64,000 bases of DNA from contig NC_088924.1 in the NCBI RefSeq assembly GCF_038396675.1, positions 33,488,501 to 33,552,500 of the forward strand, written 5' to 3'. Made by a program: the position numbers and the translations under genes. Under the pieces are notes generated by a model. It ran no database searches. It was not told the origin of the DNA and saw nothing but the letters and a program-made list of their open reading frames with translations. This stretch comes from Hydra vulgaris (lineage: Eukaryota; Cnidaria; Hydrozoa; Anthoathecata; Hydridae). Shown piece after piece: positions 22,861-40,116 of this stretch; the first letter of the stretch is position 1, and each line of letters opens with the position of its first letter.

Positions 22861-23311
22861 CGATGTTTGCTTTTTATATGAATAGATTTTATTCAAATTT
22901 ATCGACTAACATGAAACTTTGCATAAGCGTTTTTTTTATTGATATTATTTTTTTAATTCCTATCTTATTTTTTAATTTAAAAGGAAAATTGCTTTTTTAC
23001 GCAAGTAGATTTTGTATTTTATTCAAATATTTGACAAACATGACACTTTGTGTTCAATATATATTTTTTCAATTATTATTGTGCTTTACTTTCTATTTTG
23101 TTTTTTGCTTTAGATAATATTTGTTTTTTATGCAAGGAAATTTATTAATATATTCATATATTTTGAGTTGCATTAGAGAAATTACATTATAAAATGATAC
23201 CTTTGTGTTTTTATTTGCATTCTTATATTTAATCAGATCAAATTTATCAAAAATCTGCTTTAATTTTATTTTTATAGTTATATTTTTACTTAGTTTTTTC
23301 TTCAAATGAAA

Positions 23312-23356
23312 TCTGTCTCACTTTGCCCCAGGTTTTGGGGAAAGTGAGACAGGGTA
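23312..23356. repeat. Internal copies of the pogo terminal repeat, inverted pair
   Basis: TGTCTCACTTTGCCCCAGG and, after TTTT, GGGGAAAGTGAGACAGGG face each other about 190 bp inside the outer right end. Confidence 0.75.
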
Positions 23357-23529
23357 GTTGCTGCCATTTTAATTATGTACCAATGCAACAACCTATCACC
23401 ACAAATATTTAAGTGATCATTAGACACATAATGTGCTAGTAGCCTGCAAAATTTCTTGTTGTGAAACGTGATTCTTCTCAAGTTATGAACATTCGCCCTG
23501 AAAGTGTCTTGCTTTACCCTAGATTACCC

Positions 23530-26500
23530 TAATATTAAATACAGTATAGTAGGAGGTTTAAATATAAGTGACATTAAAATAAAATACGAATTTTTGCTTG
23601 TTTATTGCAAACTTTTCTAGCTAGAGATCATTGTGGACAAATCGCTGTCTTTATTGTTACGATTTGTTGCTAGCTTATAGTAGCTTACAATCCTTGTAGT
23701 CAAATTGCTAGCTTTATTGTTATTGTAAATATCGCTAGCTAGTCGATGCTTTTGGCTGTTGGCTTAATAAGCGAATCCTACAAGGTAGCAGGATATGAGG
23801 CATTACATGTTACCGGTAGCAACGTGGTCGTGATGATCCTAATCTTATATGAAGCGCTAAATGATCAATAATATATGTTTAGAATAACTATAACTTATTG
23901 CGCTTGATTTAAAACTTTTTTTTTCTGAGACTATATTATATAAAAAATTTCGCAATCTTAAATTAGAGTATTTTAAAAGATTTACTAAAAGCATTTTAAA
24001 ATGAGTTTTTAAAATGCTTTAAGTAAATATCGAGTTTAAAATTTTTTGAAAATGGTTTGGGCATCAATTTCTAAATTAAATCGAAAGTTCCACAAAGTAC
24101 TAAAAACTTTCAATTTTTGAATTAAATATTTTCTTGTTTTTTAAAACTTGAAACTCCTATAAAACCTTTTGTTCAACATGGAATAAGATTAAATAAAATT
24201 AGATTTTATAGTTGCCATTTACAAACTGTAATCGAACGACTGCGATATACGGTTACATAACGTTCAACGTTATGTAACCGTATATTGACAATATATGGTT
24301 ATGTTACGAAGTGAAATGCAGTTACTCGATTACGGTTTGTAAATTTCAATTTTGTAGTTTTTATCGTAAATTCAAAACTCAACTAGTTATTAAAATGAAC
24401 CGACAATTCATTTTAATAACTGAATCAGTTTTGTTAAAAAAAAAGATTACGTCTAATTAGGTTCCTCAATCATTTTAATGGTTTTTTAGCTTTTTTTCTA
24501 CCTAAAATGTCAAGCTTATATAAGTACCGATTTTTATCATTGTCTGTCAACTTATAATTATATGATTATAAAAAATTTTTTTACATTGCGTGGTGGTGAC
24601 GCAAAGCGCGATGCGTGGGGATAAAATAAAAAAATACGTGGTGGTCAAAGTTTATTGACTGAACTAAATCTGTATAGTTAAGTAATTTTATAAATTTTAA
24701 AAAAATTTGCTTTTGCCACTTTTTGATAACTGATTTTCAAAAATCATTAATTTTTGTTTGTTTGTTTTGTTTTCAATGTTTATTAAAAAATGGAGTATTT
24801 TTGTTAATTAATAAATCATCTGAAACTAATTATTCAACAGTTTTTTGTTTGAGGACGATTTTAACCACTATTTGAGCTTAATTTCTAAAAATATGACGTA
24901 ATTAAGTATTACTTCTTTTTTTCTTCTACATAATGATTGATATAAAACCAATGAAAAAACGTGTTTTTTAAAAACTTATTTTTTTGATTTTTTAATGAAA
25001 ATCGAAAATCCTTTAAAAGCATCTATTTCTACTTCAATGATCTTAATTCGACATGTTTTTTCTTTATTTTGATAAAGTTTTAATAAATTATCGACATCAA
25101 CTTCTCTTTACAGTTGAACTCTAATAACTAAATGCAAGACCAAGAATATTTGTTTTGCTATTTAGTATTAAATAACTATATTTATTTAATACTAAATAAA
25201 ATTTATGATAAATAATTTATAAAAAATATTACTTAAATTCTTTTAGGATTCGCACTGGTTTTGACTCAGTTTAAAGTCTTTTGAGAACAAAAATCTAATT
25301 AAAACATTTAACGGTAAGTATAATAGGTAAGAAAAATATAAAATAACAGGAAAACCATTCTTTGCATTAATAGATGATTATTTTTTAAAAACTCATTTCG
25401 ATTTTTTACGCTTTCGTATTTGGAGAAAACTCTTATTGCATACTCAAAACAATGGCTTTTTTTTTGCCGTTTAAATATATACAATCCGTAAGTTACTAAC
25501 AAGACATATAGGTAGCAGGGGAGAAAAAAAGACTAATATGTCTTATCGCCAAGCCCCTTGATAAATTCTGTAAATATAAAATTTAAATTAAAAAAGAGCA
25601 ATTCCATTAACCATATTAAATAAACAAATGTAAAAATGGTAAAACAATAAATAAAATATCTATTAATAAGAAATAACAAGAAGTGCTACTGCCTTGAACA
25701 TATTCTTCTAAAAACACGGAAATATTTAATTTTTATTTATTGAAAAATCATGAATTTAAATTTCAAAACACATATATCAGAACACGTATATTAAATTTCA
25801 GAAAACAATTATAAATATAAGGATCAAAAAATAAAAAGAATTACAACACATATCAAACAAGAACATAAATAAATATAAAAAACTACAAAGTGCATTTAAC
25901 ATATTTTTTCTAAAATTAATATACTTTACATTTATGTGATAAATCAATCATATGGGTATATTGCACATTCAGAAATAGTTTAGTGTTATATCATTCTTTA
26001 GTAATAACCGTCTAAGTTTAGCATTAAACTATTAAACATTGTTAGAGTTTTAAGTTCAGTTGTAAGTATTTTATTCAATGTCTTTGGTCCTCTAATTGAA
26101 ATTGAAAACTCATAGAACTGACATTGAAGGTAACAATGGTGCTTCATCATACCAATCAAGAAACAATTGGTGTTGATAAAAAATTAGGTGTAGATTAAAG
26201 GTATGGATCCCTCAAAGTTACTTTGTCGACAAGCAAAGACCTGAATAAGGAACTGAATTTTTTTAATTGTTCACAAACTATTGTATTGGTTGTTTTACCT
26301 TTATTAGGTAAATGTACCATAGCCTAAAGATTTTTTATTATAAATTAAACTTTTTTTATTTAGATTACACTGTACCTAAAAACTTCAAGATTTTTTTAAA
26401 AATAAATTCCCACTTTTGACGACTTATTACCTAACATTTCAAAAACTGACTACTACACTTAAGAAATGATCGTGCAATCTACACAGACGACCACAGACTG

Positions 26501-26799
26501 TACAACCACAGACTGTACGACTGCAGACTGGGTGACCACAGACTGTATGACCAAACGATGATTATTAAACCGAATTACACAAATGTTGTTTATCACCCTC
26601 GAGTAAGTACCTAAAAGCTTTTTTTTTTCATTTCAAGATTTCAAAACTTTCGTTTACTGTATAGAAGTTTCACTAACCACTAGCCACAAAAAAGTGTTAA
26701 GAGTATTTTCAGAACTATAGCATTATTAGGGAAACATTAGAATTTTTTCAAAATAAAGTTTAGAACATTTTGTGGTGATTCATGTTTTGCAAGTTGTCC
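23530..26799. other. No gene seen; small palindromes and short repeats
   Basis: AT-rich, with no recognisable coding. Contains the foldback at 24229-24342, a 16-bp-arm hairpin at about 25159-25198 (arms TATTTAGTATTAAATA), and a 16-bp imperfect repeat at about 26478-26551 built on GACCACAGACTGTACA. Confidence 0.45.
24229..24342. repeat. Foldback sequence with perfect 20-bp core arms
   Basis: The inner arms 24245-24264 and 24266-24285 are perfect around a single C. The outer ends (TTACAAACTGTAATCGA and its near reverse complement at 24326-24342) make a second, imperfect inverted repeat. No obvious target duplication. Confidence 0.85.
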
Positions 26800-28010
26800 T
26801 GTAATTGGTTTTACTTCTTAATTAACTGCTTGTTACCTTATGTAGCAAAAGGTTCTCAAGATTTAAGCAATGTTCCATAAATACCTTGCTAGTTTTACTT
26901 TGCAAACTGTAAACGTTAAAAAGGAAACCAAACACTGAGTTAATTGTTGTATTAGAGTGAATCTTTCTTCAACTTCAACTGGTTAGGGTTACAAATTTTA
27001 AAAGCGTCATTAACAGCCATATTTATTGTATGTGCACAACAAGGAACAAAAAACACTCAGGGATTGATACTTAAAATTCTTCTTTGCACGGCACAGTGGT
27101 TAGAGCGCTTGCTTTAGAAGCTGGAGATCCAGGTTCGAAATGAACTCTAGACATAATTTTGCGTCACGGTAAGGAAGGAGGCGTGAACATCTTGGTTAAA
27201 TGCACTTCCGCGGTGCTCTGTAGGTGCCCCAAGAAGACAGTTAGGTCTTCTTGGGGCACTTAAATAACAATATTAAAAAAAAGAAATCTCGCTTAACTGC
27301 TTCAGAATAATTTATGTCATACCAGAACCACTTGTCTCCTTTAGAAGCACAAAATCCATGTTCTTTTAAAGATGTTGCTGCTGTGTCGCTTTCTGTATAT
27401 GAAATCATACGCACATAGCAAATAATCATGGTTATTTGTTCGATATGACCAACATCCTGGTGTGCAGTCTATAACAATTGAAAAGTACTTACCATCATGA
27501 TTAAATGTTGTAATTTTTGTTTTTGCATTGGATAAAAGATTTATCAATTTGTTTAGTATGTCTTTACGTAGATAATGTATATGTGTCTCTTTAATCTTAA
27601 TAAGATGCTTATCTATAAGTGGGCCGAATAAAGCTAGAAAATCCGCAAACTTCAGATTTCCCGTAACCAGAAGTTTTCAGTTTCTCACGTGTTCCACAAA
27701 AAGCAAGATTTTGCATAACAAGAACTCTAACCAAAGCAATTAGCCGTTTCAAGAATTGCTGCCAATACTGTTTTTCTGGTTAAAGGAAACGCAAATGTTC
27801 GACATCGATAGTTTTTTGTGCAGACAAAAATGCAGACATTTTTTTCCAATAATGTGAACCCTTAACGGACAGAGATGATGCGCCTACTATGCTACTGGTA
27901 AATCGTTTGCAGCAAAAGCAATACACAGAACCATTACTGATGGATATATGCAGCAATTGTCTGCATAACTCCGTAAGAAACATTTCATGAGTTAACAAGA
28001 ATTGAGTTAA
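26800..28010 (-). pseudogene. ZMYM-type hAT transposase remnant
   Basis: Minus-strand blocks in order: NGSVYCFCCKRF with SLSVKGSHYWKKM (TTF/ZMYM-type zinc finger, about 27935-27800), LRKDILNKLINLLSNAKTK (about 27565), YFSIVIDCTPG (start of the catalytic fold, about 27480) and FFVPCCAHTINMAVNDAFK (about 27045, the conserved CxxHxxN region). Frames shift and stop repeatedly. A SINE sits between the CTPG and CAHTIN blocks. Confidence 0.8.
27084..27268 (+). mobile_element. tRNA-derived SINE, copy 2
   Basis: A-box CAGTGGTTAGAGCGCTTGC, B-box GGTTCGAAATG and the family body. The 3' part differs: GTGCCCCAAGAAGAC is followed after six bases by its exact reverse complement (27221-27257), a hairpin the other copies lack. 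Inserted in the hAT remnant, in the opposite orientation. Confidence 0.88.
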
Positions 28011-28034
28011 GTAAACTAACATTTGATTAAGCAG

Positions 28035-28180
28035 CAAAGAACAATAATAACAACAATAATAATAATAACAATAATAATAATAATAACAATAATAATAATA
28101 ACAATAATAATAGTAATAATAATAATAATAACAATAATAATAATAATAATAATAATAATAAGTATTTGTCTTATTATTAT
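28035..28180. repeat. (AAT/AAC)n trinucleotide repeat
   Basis: AATAATAAC-type repeat over about 140 bp. The poly-Tyr and poly-Ile open frames through it are artefacts. Confidence 0.95.
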
Positions 28181-30492
28181 TATTAGGCTGCTTGGGAACA
28201 TTGAACAACCCTGGCTGTAGTTTTACTCGTGGGGGTCAACGGGCTTTCTTGTAATGATCATCACCAGCCCTTCTATCCCTTAAGCAAAAGAAACTTAAGT
28301 TACTTTTTCACTCCTGTAAGCCATGCAAAAATACAATGCATCTTGAAATACTACAAACATCCCATTGAATTCAGAATAAATAATTTTTTCAAAAAGTTCC
28401 TTAATCAAATAATCAAAAATCTTTTTTCTTCTGTACCGGTTGTGCAATAGACAAAAGCGGTTATTTGTTTATATTGTTAAGCAAAGCTGTTTTGAGACAT
28501 CTATAGTAACCATCGTGCAGGATATTGCTCAAGTCAAGTAGTAATCATGCTCAACTCAAAATGTAAAAGTAAGACCTAAATCTCTAGTTAAATTATCTAG
28601 CTTACCCAAGGGGCAATTCTACAGTGGTGTGTGACCATCCGAAGTTATTTTCTATTTAAAGTCGCTTTTTTAGTTGATTTTTTTTTTCAGAAAGGGCTCT
28701 CCCCCACCTCATTTTAATATACATAGATAACTTTGTTTATGTTGAAGTTGCTATGTACTTAATGTTTAACTAAACTAAATGTAAAACTTTTGGAGAGTAT
28801 AATAAGAAGTATTCTTAAATTTTGTGGTTGTTTTGGTACTGGTAGGTTTTGGTTTTGGTAGGTTGTTATCATGTGCGACAGTTGCTGTAGATGGTGGTAT
28901 GTCTAGATATTGAAAAGTCTCTTTTTAGCTTTTCCGTGATATGTATTATCAATCATATTAAAGTTACAGTAGTTGTGATGCATAGTCGGCTCTCTCCATA
29001 CTTTGGCAACGGCAAAAAACATTGCCTTTATTCTACTTGGTAATTATATCTTTTGAGTCGTACAACAGGTTCCACAAAATAAGTTGCTTATAGCTTGTTC
29101 TAATCACTAATGGGCATTCCAAACTAATTTGCGCACACTATCCGCGATATAGTACCTTTCACGATTTATATCTTTATACATACTAAAATATATTAGAAAA
29201 ATTTCAAGGTACGTGTTAGGTACTTATTTAGAGTTGCTTGAAATGTTTCTAAAACAAATTACTTTAGTCTTGAGAGCAAATTTTAAATGCGAATTTGATA
29301 ACAGGTACGCAAAACATATTTTATACGTTTTTTGAAAAATTTAACATACAAAATCGGAAAATCTTGTATTTAAAGTACCTATTTCTGACGTATTTTTCCG
29401 TCTATAAAATACGTATTATTATCTGTCTTGAAACTCATTACATACTTTCCTCACCCAAGCCTAGACTGCGAGAGAAGCACACTAGCAACCTCTAGCGTGA
29501 ACCTAAAATGTTTTGTCGGACACTGACAATGTATCAATTGCCGATTGGCGCTAAAACGTTTTATCTTTGAAACGGTTGACGATACAGAAATTATTTTTGG
29601 AGTTATTAGAGATAACTAATTAATATACAATAAAAAATTTACAATGCGCGAAAATTTTGTAAAAACTTGTAACATTGTGCAATAAACAAAATAAAAAGTT
29701 TATTTTGCAAACAATAATTTCCATTATACATAAAAAATATTAGGGCGAGTTCAACTATGCATAGCCCATCTCACATTGTGATGGTGAAAAAAAGAACGTT
29801 ATGGTGACAAAGCTAAGCAATGCTTGACGGTTGATAAAATAATGTCGAAGTTTACTTATTATTTACTGAGAGAATATGACAAAAGTGCATTTAAATAATG
29901 AGATTAAGGTTATGAATTTTTATTCTGTTGTATGAGGTTAAAACATTAAAACTTGTATGGAGGTAAGAATTGAAAAATGTTTTATATTATAAAAGAAAAT
30001 GCCAAATGTTGATATAAAAAATATCGAACTAAAAAATTTATAAGAGAGTATGATTTAAATATTTATTAAACTTTCAAAATACAACTAGTTATTTATTGAT
30101 ATCGTTGGTAACCAATAATGTTATTTACCATATTAATAATTGTTGACGATGTTATCATCCCGGATTACAGCTAATAATAAAATATACGCATTCTATTCGT
30201 AGCATTGATAAACTTTTTAATAAAAACGCATTTCCGTTTCTGATAAAGAAATATTTAAATCTCCTTTTGATTGAAATATTTTCAACGTTTTTAGTGTCAT
30301 TAAGAATTTAAGTTCGCGACTTCTTACAAAATGTTTTGAAGATAAAATTCACAGAACACATTGAAATACCGTGTGCTTGTAATAAATTGTTTAGTTAATA
30401 TTATATTTATAGAAGTTTTATATAAACATATAAAAGAAATTCAAATACTTTTTATATTATACTTAAACATTGTTATTTAATTTGTAACTAAA
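28181..30492. other. Upstream region of the NHL gene; no gene seen
   Basis: AT-rich, non-coding by inspection. No clear promoter element can be assigned. Confidence 0.4.
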
Positions 30493-34810
<4,318 letters not shown>

Positions 34811-35584
34811 ACTAAAATGTTTTAAAAAGACTTGACTCACATATTAACATATTAACTAAAAAAACTAAAAATATTACTTCTAAATTTGAAAGTGATGTTA
34901 TCAAGTAATAAATGGGACAATAGAATATTGTATGAGAAAGTAATAATTTATTATCATGTGTTTAACCATTATAAGTAAGTTTAAGAAATTTTATTTGGTT
35001 TTATAAATTTAAAACTTATGCTTAAATATGTTTATTAACAAACATATTTAAACATAAGTTTTAAATTTAACAGCACCTTTATTATTTACGCAAAAACCTC
35101 AATAAGCACCTTACTTACCATTACTTTTTTCACCTTTCTCGCCTTCACTAAATAACTTCACTATTTTTATTCCATGAACCACATCAAGCATCTTTATCTC
35201 ACAAAGCGTGATGTTTGAAATGCAATATGAATGTAATTTGGCATATCATTATGCAATTTGGCATATCATTATGCATTATGTAATTTGGCATATCATTATG
35301 CATTGTTATTTTTTATGCATTTTTGTTTTTATGTAATTATGTAAGAGTAGATTCATTTTTAATAATGTCTAAAATCTTATTGCAAAAATAAATTAACCAC
35401 GATATTCAAATAAGCAGATCAAATAGTTAGTTTTATACTATTACAAATTAGTATTTGAAAACTTTGAAACAAGTTTTTATCTGAAAACTTTAAAACAAGT
35501 TGTTATCTGGAATTACTTGAAAAACAAGTCGCTATATAGCTTTCGCCATTTCTAACTTTTTTCTAGTTTATATTTATATATATG
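34811..35584. other. 3' flank of the NHL gene; palindrome and short tandem repeat
   Basis: A nearly perfect 30-bp-arm inverted repeat lies at about 35006-35070 (arm contains AAATTTAAAACTTATG and AAATATGTTT). A repeat of AATTTGGCATATCATTATGC occurs three times at 35235-35302. No gene. Confidence 0.6.
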
Positions 35585-35942
<358 letters not shown>

Positions 35943-35944
35943 GT

Positions 35945-36672
35945 ATATAAAGTTTCAATAATTAATAACAAAATCTAATTTCAATAAGCATTAAATGCAA
36001 CTTTGAACCAACGTAAAATACAATGTTGTGCCAACTAAGAGATACAACGATAAATGAACGTAAAATATTACACACTTCGCTGAAGTTGGCGACTGACGTT
36101 GAGTTAACGTAAGTCGCAAAATTGTTTAAACGTTTTACCGACCAATGTTAAAAGCTTTGAACTTATATGATTACTGCAAGGAAAATGTTGCAGATTTTAC
36201 GTTTATATATATAATATTTATTATTATTAGTTATTATATTATCTGTAAAGAAGTGGAAAGTGTAAAAGATAATCAAGAGAAATGATTTAGTTTTAGAAAC
36301 ACAGTTGCAGGTTTTTGTAATAATTCCAATTTTGTACCGGTAAATTAAAATCAAACTTGTATCAATATTTCATTCCCTAGCAGCATAGACACCTTTTGGG
36401 TAACAGAGCAGCATGTTATTGCAGTCATCAAATCGATAATAGAATTTACCAACAATAATTATCACATAAATTAATTCCAAATTTGAAGCTATTATAAATA
36501 TCTGATTTTTTTTTTTCATTAATAGGACAAATCTCTCCAAAATAATTTGTGTTGTTTCTAGAAGTGTGAAGTAAGCTCGTTTCAATGGTGGTAGCCACAT
36601 GTGGCTATTTATATATAATTTTTATACTAATTATTATAATCATAAATGGTATTATGCTACTTATCATAATCA
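35945..36672. other. No gene seen
   Basis: An open frame of 76 codons on minus (36370-36600) has no recognisable domain and no support. Confidence 0.35.
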
Positions 36673-36776
36673 TAAAAGAGACTTGGTAATGAAGGAGACA
36701 TGAACTTCCTAGTTAAATGTTTTTCCGCGGTACTCAGTGAAAAAACTGCAAGGACTACTGGGAGCGTCTTAATAAC
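36673..36776 (+). mobile_element. SINE fragment, 5'-truncated
   Basis: Matches the body of the SINE family from GGTAATGAAGGAGACATGAACTT through TTCCGCGGTACTC to CTACTGGGAGCGTCTTA. The tRNA-like head is missing, as expected for 5' truncation. Confidence 0.75.
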
Positions 36777-37107
36777 CAGAAAAATAAATTTGGTTTGCAT
36801 CAAACTTTCTAGTCGGATATACTTACTAAATTTAGTTAACAGGATACAATCGTTGTAAAAGTTGTCAAACCAAACATTAGAAAAATGTTTAAAAACACAA
36901 AGTTAATACAATATTTAACATAAATAAAAATATAAAAATAACAGATTGGGTTTTATAACTTATTTCAATCCAACAGATTCAAGTAAAGAACGACTCAACA
37001 GATTTAAGTAGAGAACAACTCAACAAAATCAACATAAAAATTCTGACTTCAAATAATTAAATAGATATAAGGTAGAAAAGAAGGAGGGGGGGGATTGGAC
37101 GCTTTTT

Positions 37108-37140
37108 GTATGTATGTATGTATGTATGTATGTATGTATA
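37108..37140. repeat. (TATG)n microsatellite
   Basis: About eight GTAT units, ending in the TGTATA that also follows the right end of the next element. Confidence 0.9.
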
Positions 37141-37471
37141 TTAGGGTGACAAATAAATGCATTGAAAAAAAAAAATTTCTTTCTTATGCTCTCAACCTTT
37201 TATTTGGTTTCGTTTAATGAAAAAATGATATTGGGAAATTTTTGATGCAGTATGATAATGTTTAGGGGTTGCTCAGCCAGTTTTTTAATTTTGCTATATT
37301 ACTCGAACACACAGTTTTTCATATTTCTCATCACTTATCACATCTATTCTACTAATTATGTTGAGAATATTATCAATATTTTATTATTTCCTAATCTTAA
37401 GAGTCATTATGCATAATACACTTTGTTATTTTTTTTAGAAAATTACTAAATTAAAAATAAAATAAGTTGGC

Positions 37472-37553
37472 TGGAATTCACAAAACCCACTGTAATACTT
37501 CATCATCCACTTTAGTGGATGATGAAGTATTACAGTGGGTTTTGTGAATTCCA
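37472..37553. repeat. Perfect inverted repeat, 40-bp arms, 2-nt spacer
   Basis: The left arm 37472-37511 starts TGGAATTCACAAAACCCACT. The spacer is TT (37512-37513). The right arm 37514-37553 is its exact reverse complement. No mismatch was found in 40 positions. Confidence 0.95.
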
Positions 37554-37654
37554 AATTAGTGCATCATACTGTCATTCCAAATGAGTTCATTGACTTGAAT
37601 GAAAACACATTTTAAAAACACATAGTTCGATAGATATTTTTGAAGTCGATTTAT

Positions 37655-39480
37655 AATGGAGACTAGAAGTCAAAATAAAGTATGGTGTGTTGGTCAAGCT
37701 ACAGCTGTGATCACAGGACAAAAGTTGCCATCTAAAAGGCAAGTTATGCAAACTTATTTTTTCTTTAAAAATAACAACAACATAAAAAAAATTGCAGGCC
37801 TTGTGATAGATCTGGTTCTAGACTTTTGACGAAGAGCTAGAATTCCGACAAAGCAACGTTATCATGTTATAACACATGTTGAAAAACTTTAAAATTACTA
37901 GATTAAAAATAAATAAAAAATAAAAAAAGAATAAAATTAAGAAACTTTTTCTCAAGAAATTGAAGAACTGTTTGATATTGCTCATAAAGATGCTTTAAAA
38001 ATAATCACAACAAAAGAAGACAAGACGTTTCTTATACCACAAAGAGAAGGAAGAAAAGACTACATGAGTTCAGTTGATTGTGAATTGTTCAAACAAGAAC
38101 AGAATATTTTAGACAGAAAAAATGCAAATGAAGAAAGAGAAACAAAAGAGCTAAAGAAAAAAGAAAAAAAAACGTGTTTAACAGTCACAGACCCAGTTTT
38201 GACAGAATCAGATTCCTCTCAGGTAACTGATAATGAAGTTGATAGGGTACTGATAATGAAGACTTTGTTCCATCAATAGCAAAAAAACTAAAAAAGAGGG
38301 AAGAAAAAAATAAAAAAAAGTGATTACCTCAACATTTTTTTCATCTTTAATTCATTTGAAAATTCCGAATCGTTCTGGTTCCTTGGTTTTGTCTACAATT
38401 TGTCACGAATTGAAAATCGTAAAGAAGTTGCAAAAAGAATCATTTTAGAATTCAAGCCACAAGTTCCATTAACTGTTCATTTGGACGGAAAATTTTTACC
38501 TGATAAGAGATAAAGTGGATCAACTGCCTATATTAGTGGCAGGATATGATGTAGAAAAACTGTTGTCAGTCCCAAAACTGGATAGATCCACCGGTGAACA
38601 AATAAGTTATGCAACAGAACAAGCTTAAAAAGATAGAAACATTTCATATGACAAAATTGTGGCACTCTGTTTTGATACTACTTCAAGTATCACAGGTATA
38701 CATTCAGTGCTTTGTACCTTGCTGGAAAAATTAATTGGAAAGTCTTTATTATAAACAACCTGTCAACACTATGTTCATGAAGTGATTTTATCCCATGTTT
38801 AGAAAACTTGCTTTGGAGCATCTTCTGGTCCATAGGTCAAGTTGTTTCTACGATTTCGTGGTCAGTGGAGTAAATTCAGTTCTGAATCTTGGCTCTTTAC
38901 TGATATAAATCTCAAAGTGTATGGTTCGATTGTACCATCAGCAATAGAACTTGCTGTAAATATGCTGCTAGAAACAAAACAACCTCGCGATGATTACAAA
39001 GAATTTTTGCAACTGTCGATAATTTTTTTAGGAAAAACTCCTCCAGGTCAAGGCGGAATAACCTTTCTTACTCCTAATGCTATGCACCAAGCACAATGGA
39101 TGGTAAAAGCACTCTACTCTATTAAAATATACTTGTTTCGACATCAATTTTATTTAACAATGAATGAAGAAAAGAATCTTTTACAATTTTCAACTTTTTA
39201 AATTTTGATTTACATGGAACTCTGTTTACGGGCTCCAATCTCTTCATCTGCTTTGCACAAACCTGACACCGATTAAGAAATTGGCTAATTATAATTTCAA
39301 AATATTTGACAAAGCAGTTGCTAAATCTGCCATAAAAGTTATTGCAGGACATTTATGGTATTTAACTGAAGAACTTGTATGGCTCTCTTTTTTGAGGAAT
39401 GATGTTGATAACCAAACTAAAGAAAAAATGTTGATTGCACTTGAAAAATCAGCTTAAAAAACAACAGATAAAAAGGCTTG
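37655..39480 (+). pseudogene. Transposase-like ORF of the 37.1-40.1 kb element, broken
   Basis: Segments in order: QATAVITGQKLPSKRQVMQ (about 37700), RRARIPTKQRYHVI (about 37835), DIAHKDALKII (about 37975) and FLIPQREGRKDYMSSVDCEL (38030-38090). Then come LPILVAGYDVEKLLSVPKLD (about 38525), IVALCFDTTSSITG (about 38655, a likely catalytic aspartate), a frame at 38842-39201 with IIFLGKTPPGQGGITFLTPN, and KVIAGHLWYLTEELVWLSFL (about 39335). The same block order occurs in many uncharacterised, highly repeated invertebrate proteins that I remember but cannot name. Several stops and shifts are present. Confidence 0.65.
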
Positions 39481-40116
39481 AAGATAAAGGATTAATGGAT
39501 ACAATTTTAAAAATAAACTTAGATGAATTTGTAACAAATAGAACAAAATAAGTATTTGAAGTGCTTGGAATAAATTATACATTTATGAAGGATCATTGCC
39601 TAGACATATGGAGTACAGTAACCGAATACCAGGAAGCATACAAATTTGTTTATTCTATAAAATTTGTGAATGATATAGCCAAAGAGGAGTGAAACTAATT
39701 TCTGATTACATAAAAAACTTGACAAAAGATAAAACTCAGTTGCAATATGTTTTACAAACTGTGGAAGAACATTGACGTCACATTCCAGATATGTGAAAGT
39801 CCACAATTGTGAAGGCATTAATGAAAACAAGTGAACAATCAACAAGTGAAAACAAGTGAACAATTTGCATCAAATTCTGATTAAAATAAACATTAAATTT
39901 GAATAAAATAATTAAAACTTTGCATCCAAAAAAAAATTAAAATACATTCGTTTTTATTTTCTATTGACCCTAAAATTTGATAATATCAAGTTCATTGAGC
40001 AACCTCTAGATATCAAAATATTATAATAATTTTTTGCACAGTTTATTTTTTAGTTAAAAGGGATAGAATAAAGGGTTGAGAGTCTAATTTTGAACACTTT
40101 TTTTTTGTCACTCTAA

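Larger units (their letters stand above)
37141..40116 (+). mobile_element. DNA transposon of unassigned superfamily, decayed
   Basis: The ends are imperfect inverted repeats of about 60 bp. The left starts TTAGGGTGACAAA and has CTCTCAACCTTTTAT further in. The right, reverse-complemented, starts TTAGAGTGACAAA and has CTCTCAACCCTTTAT. TGTATA lies immediately outside both ends (37135-37140, 40117-40122), a candidate 6-bp target duplication, although the left flank is a TATG repeat. Length 2976 bp. The coding remnant on + has the motif order of a multicopy uncharacterised invertebrate protein family. Confidence 0.7.

Noticed and set aside
22863..23305. Hydrophobic open frame as a membrane protein
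   Set aside because: Phe/Leu/Ile-rich because of T-rich DNA after the pogo C-terminus; repeated internal similarity and no start or family support.
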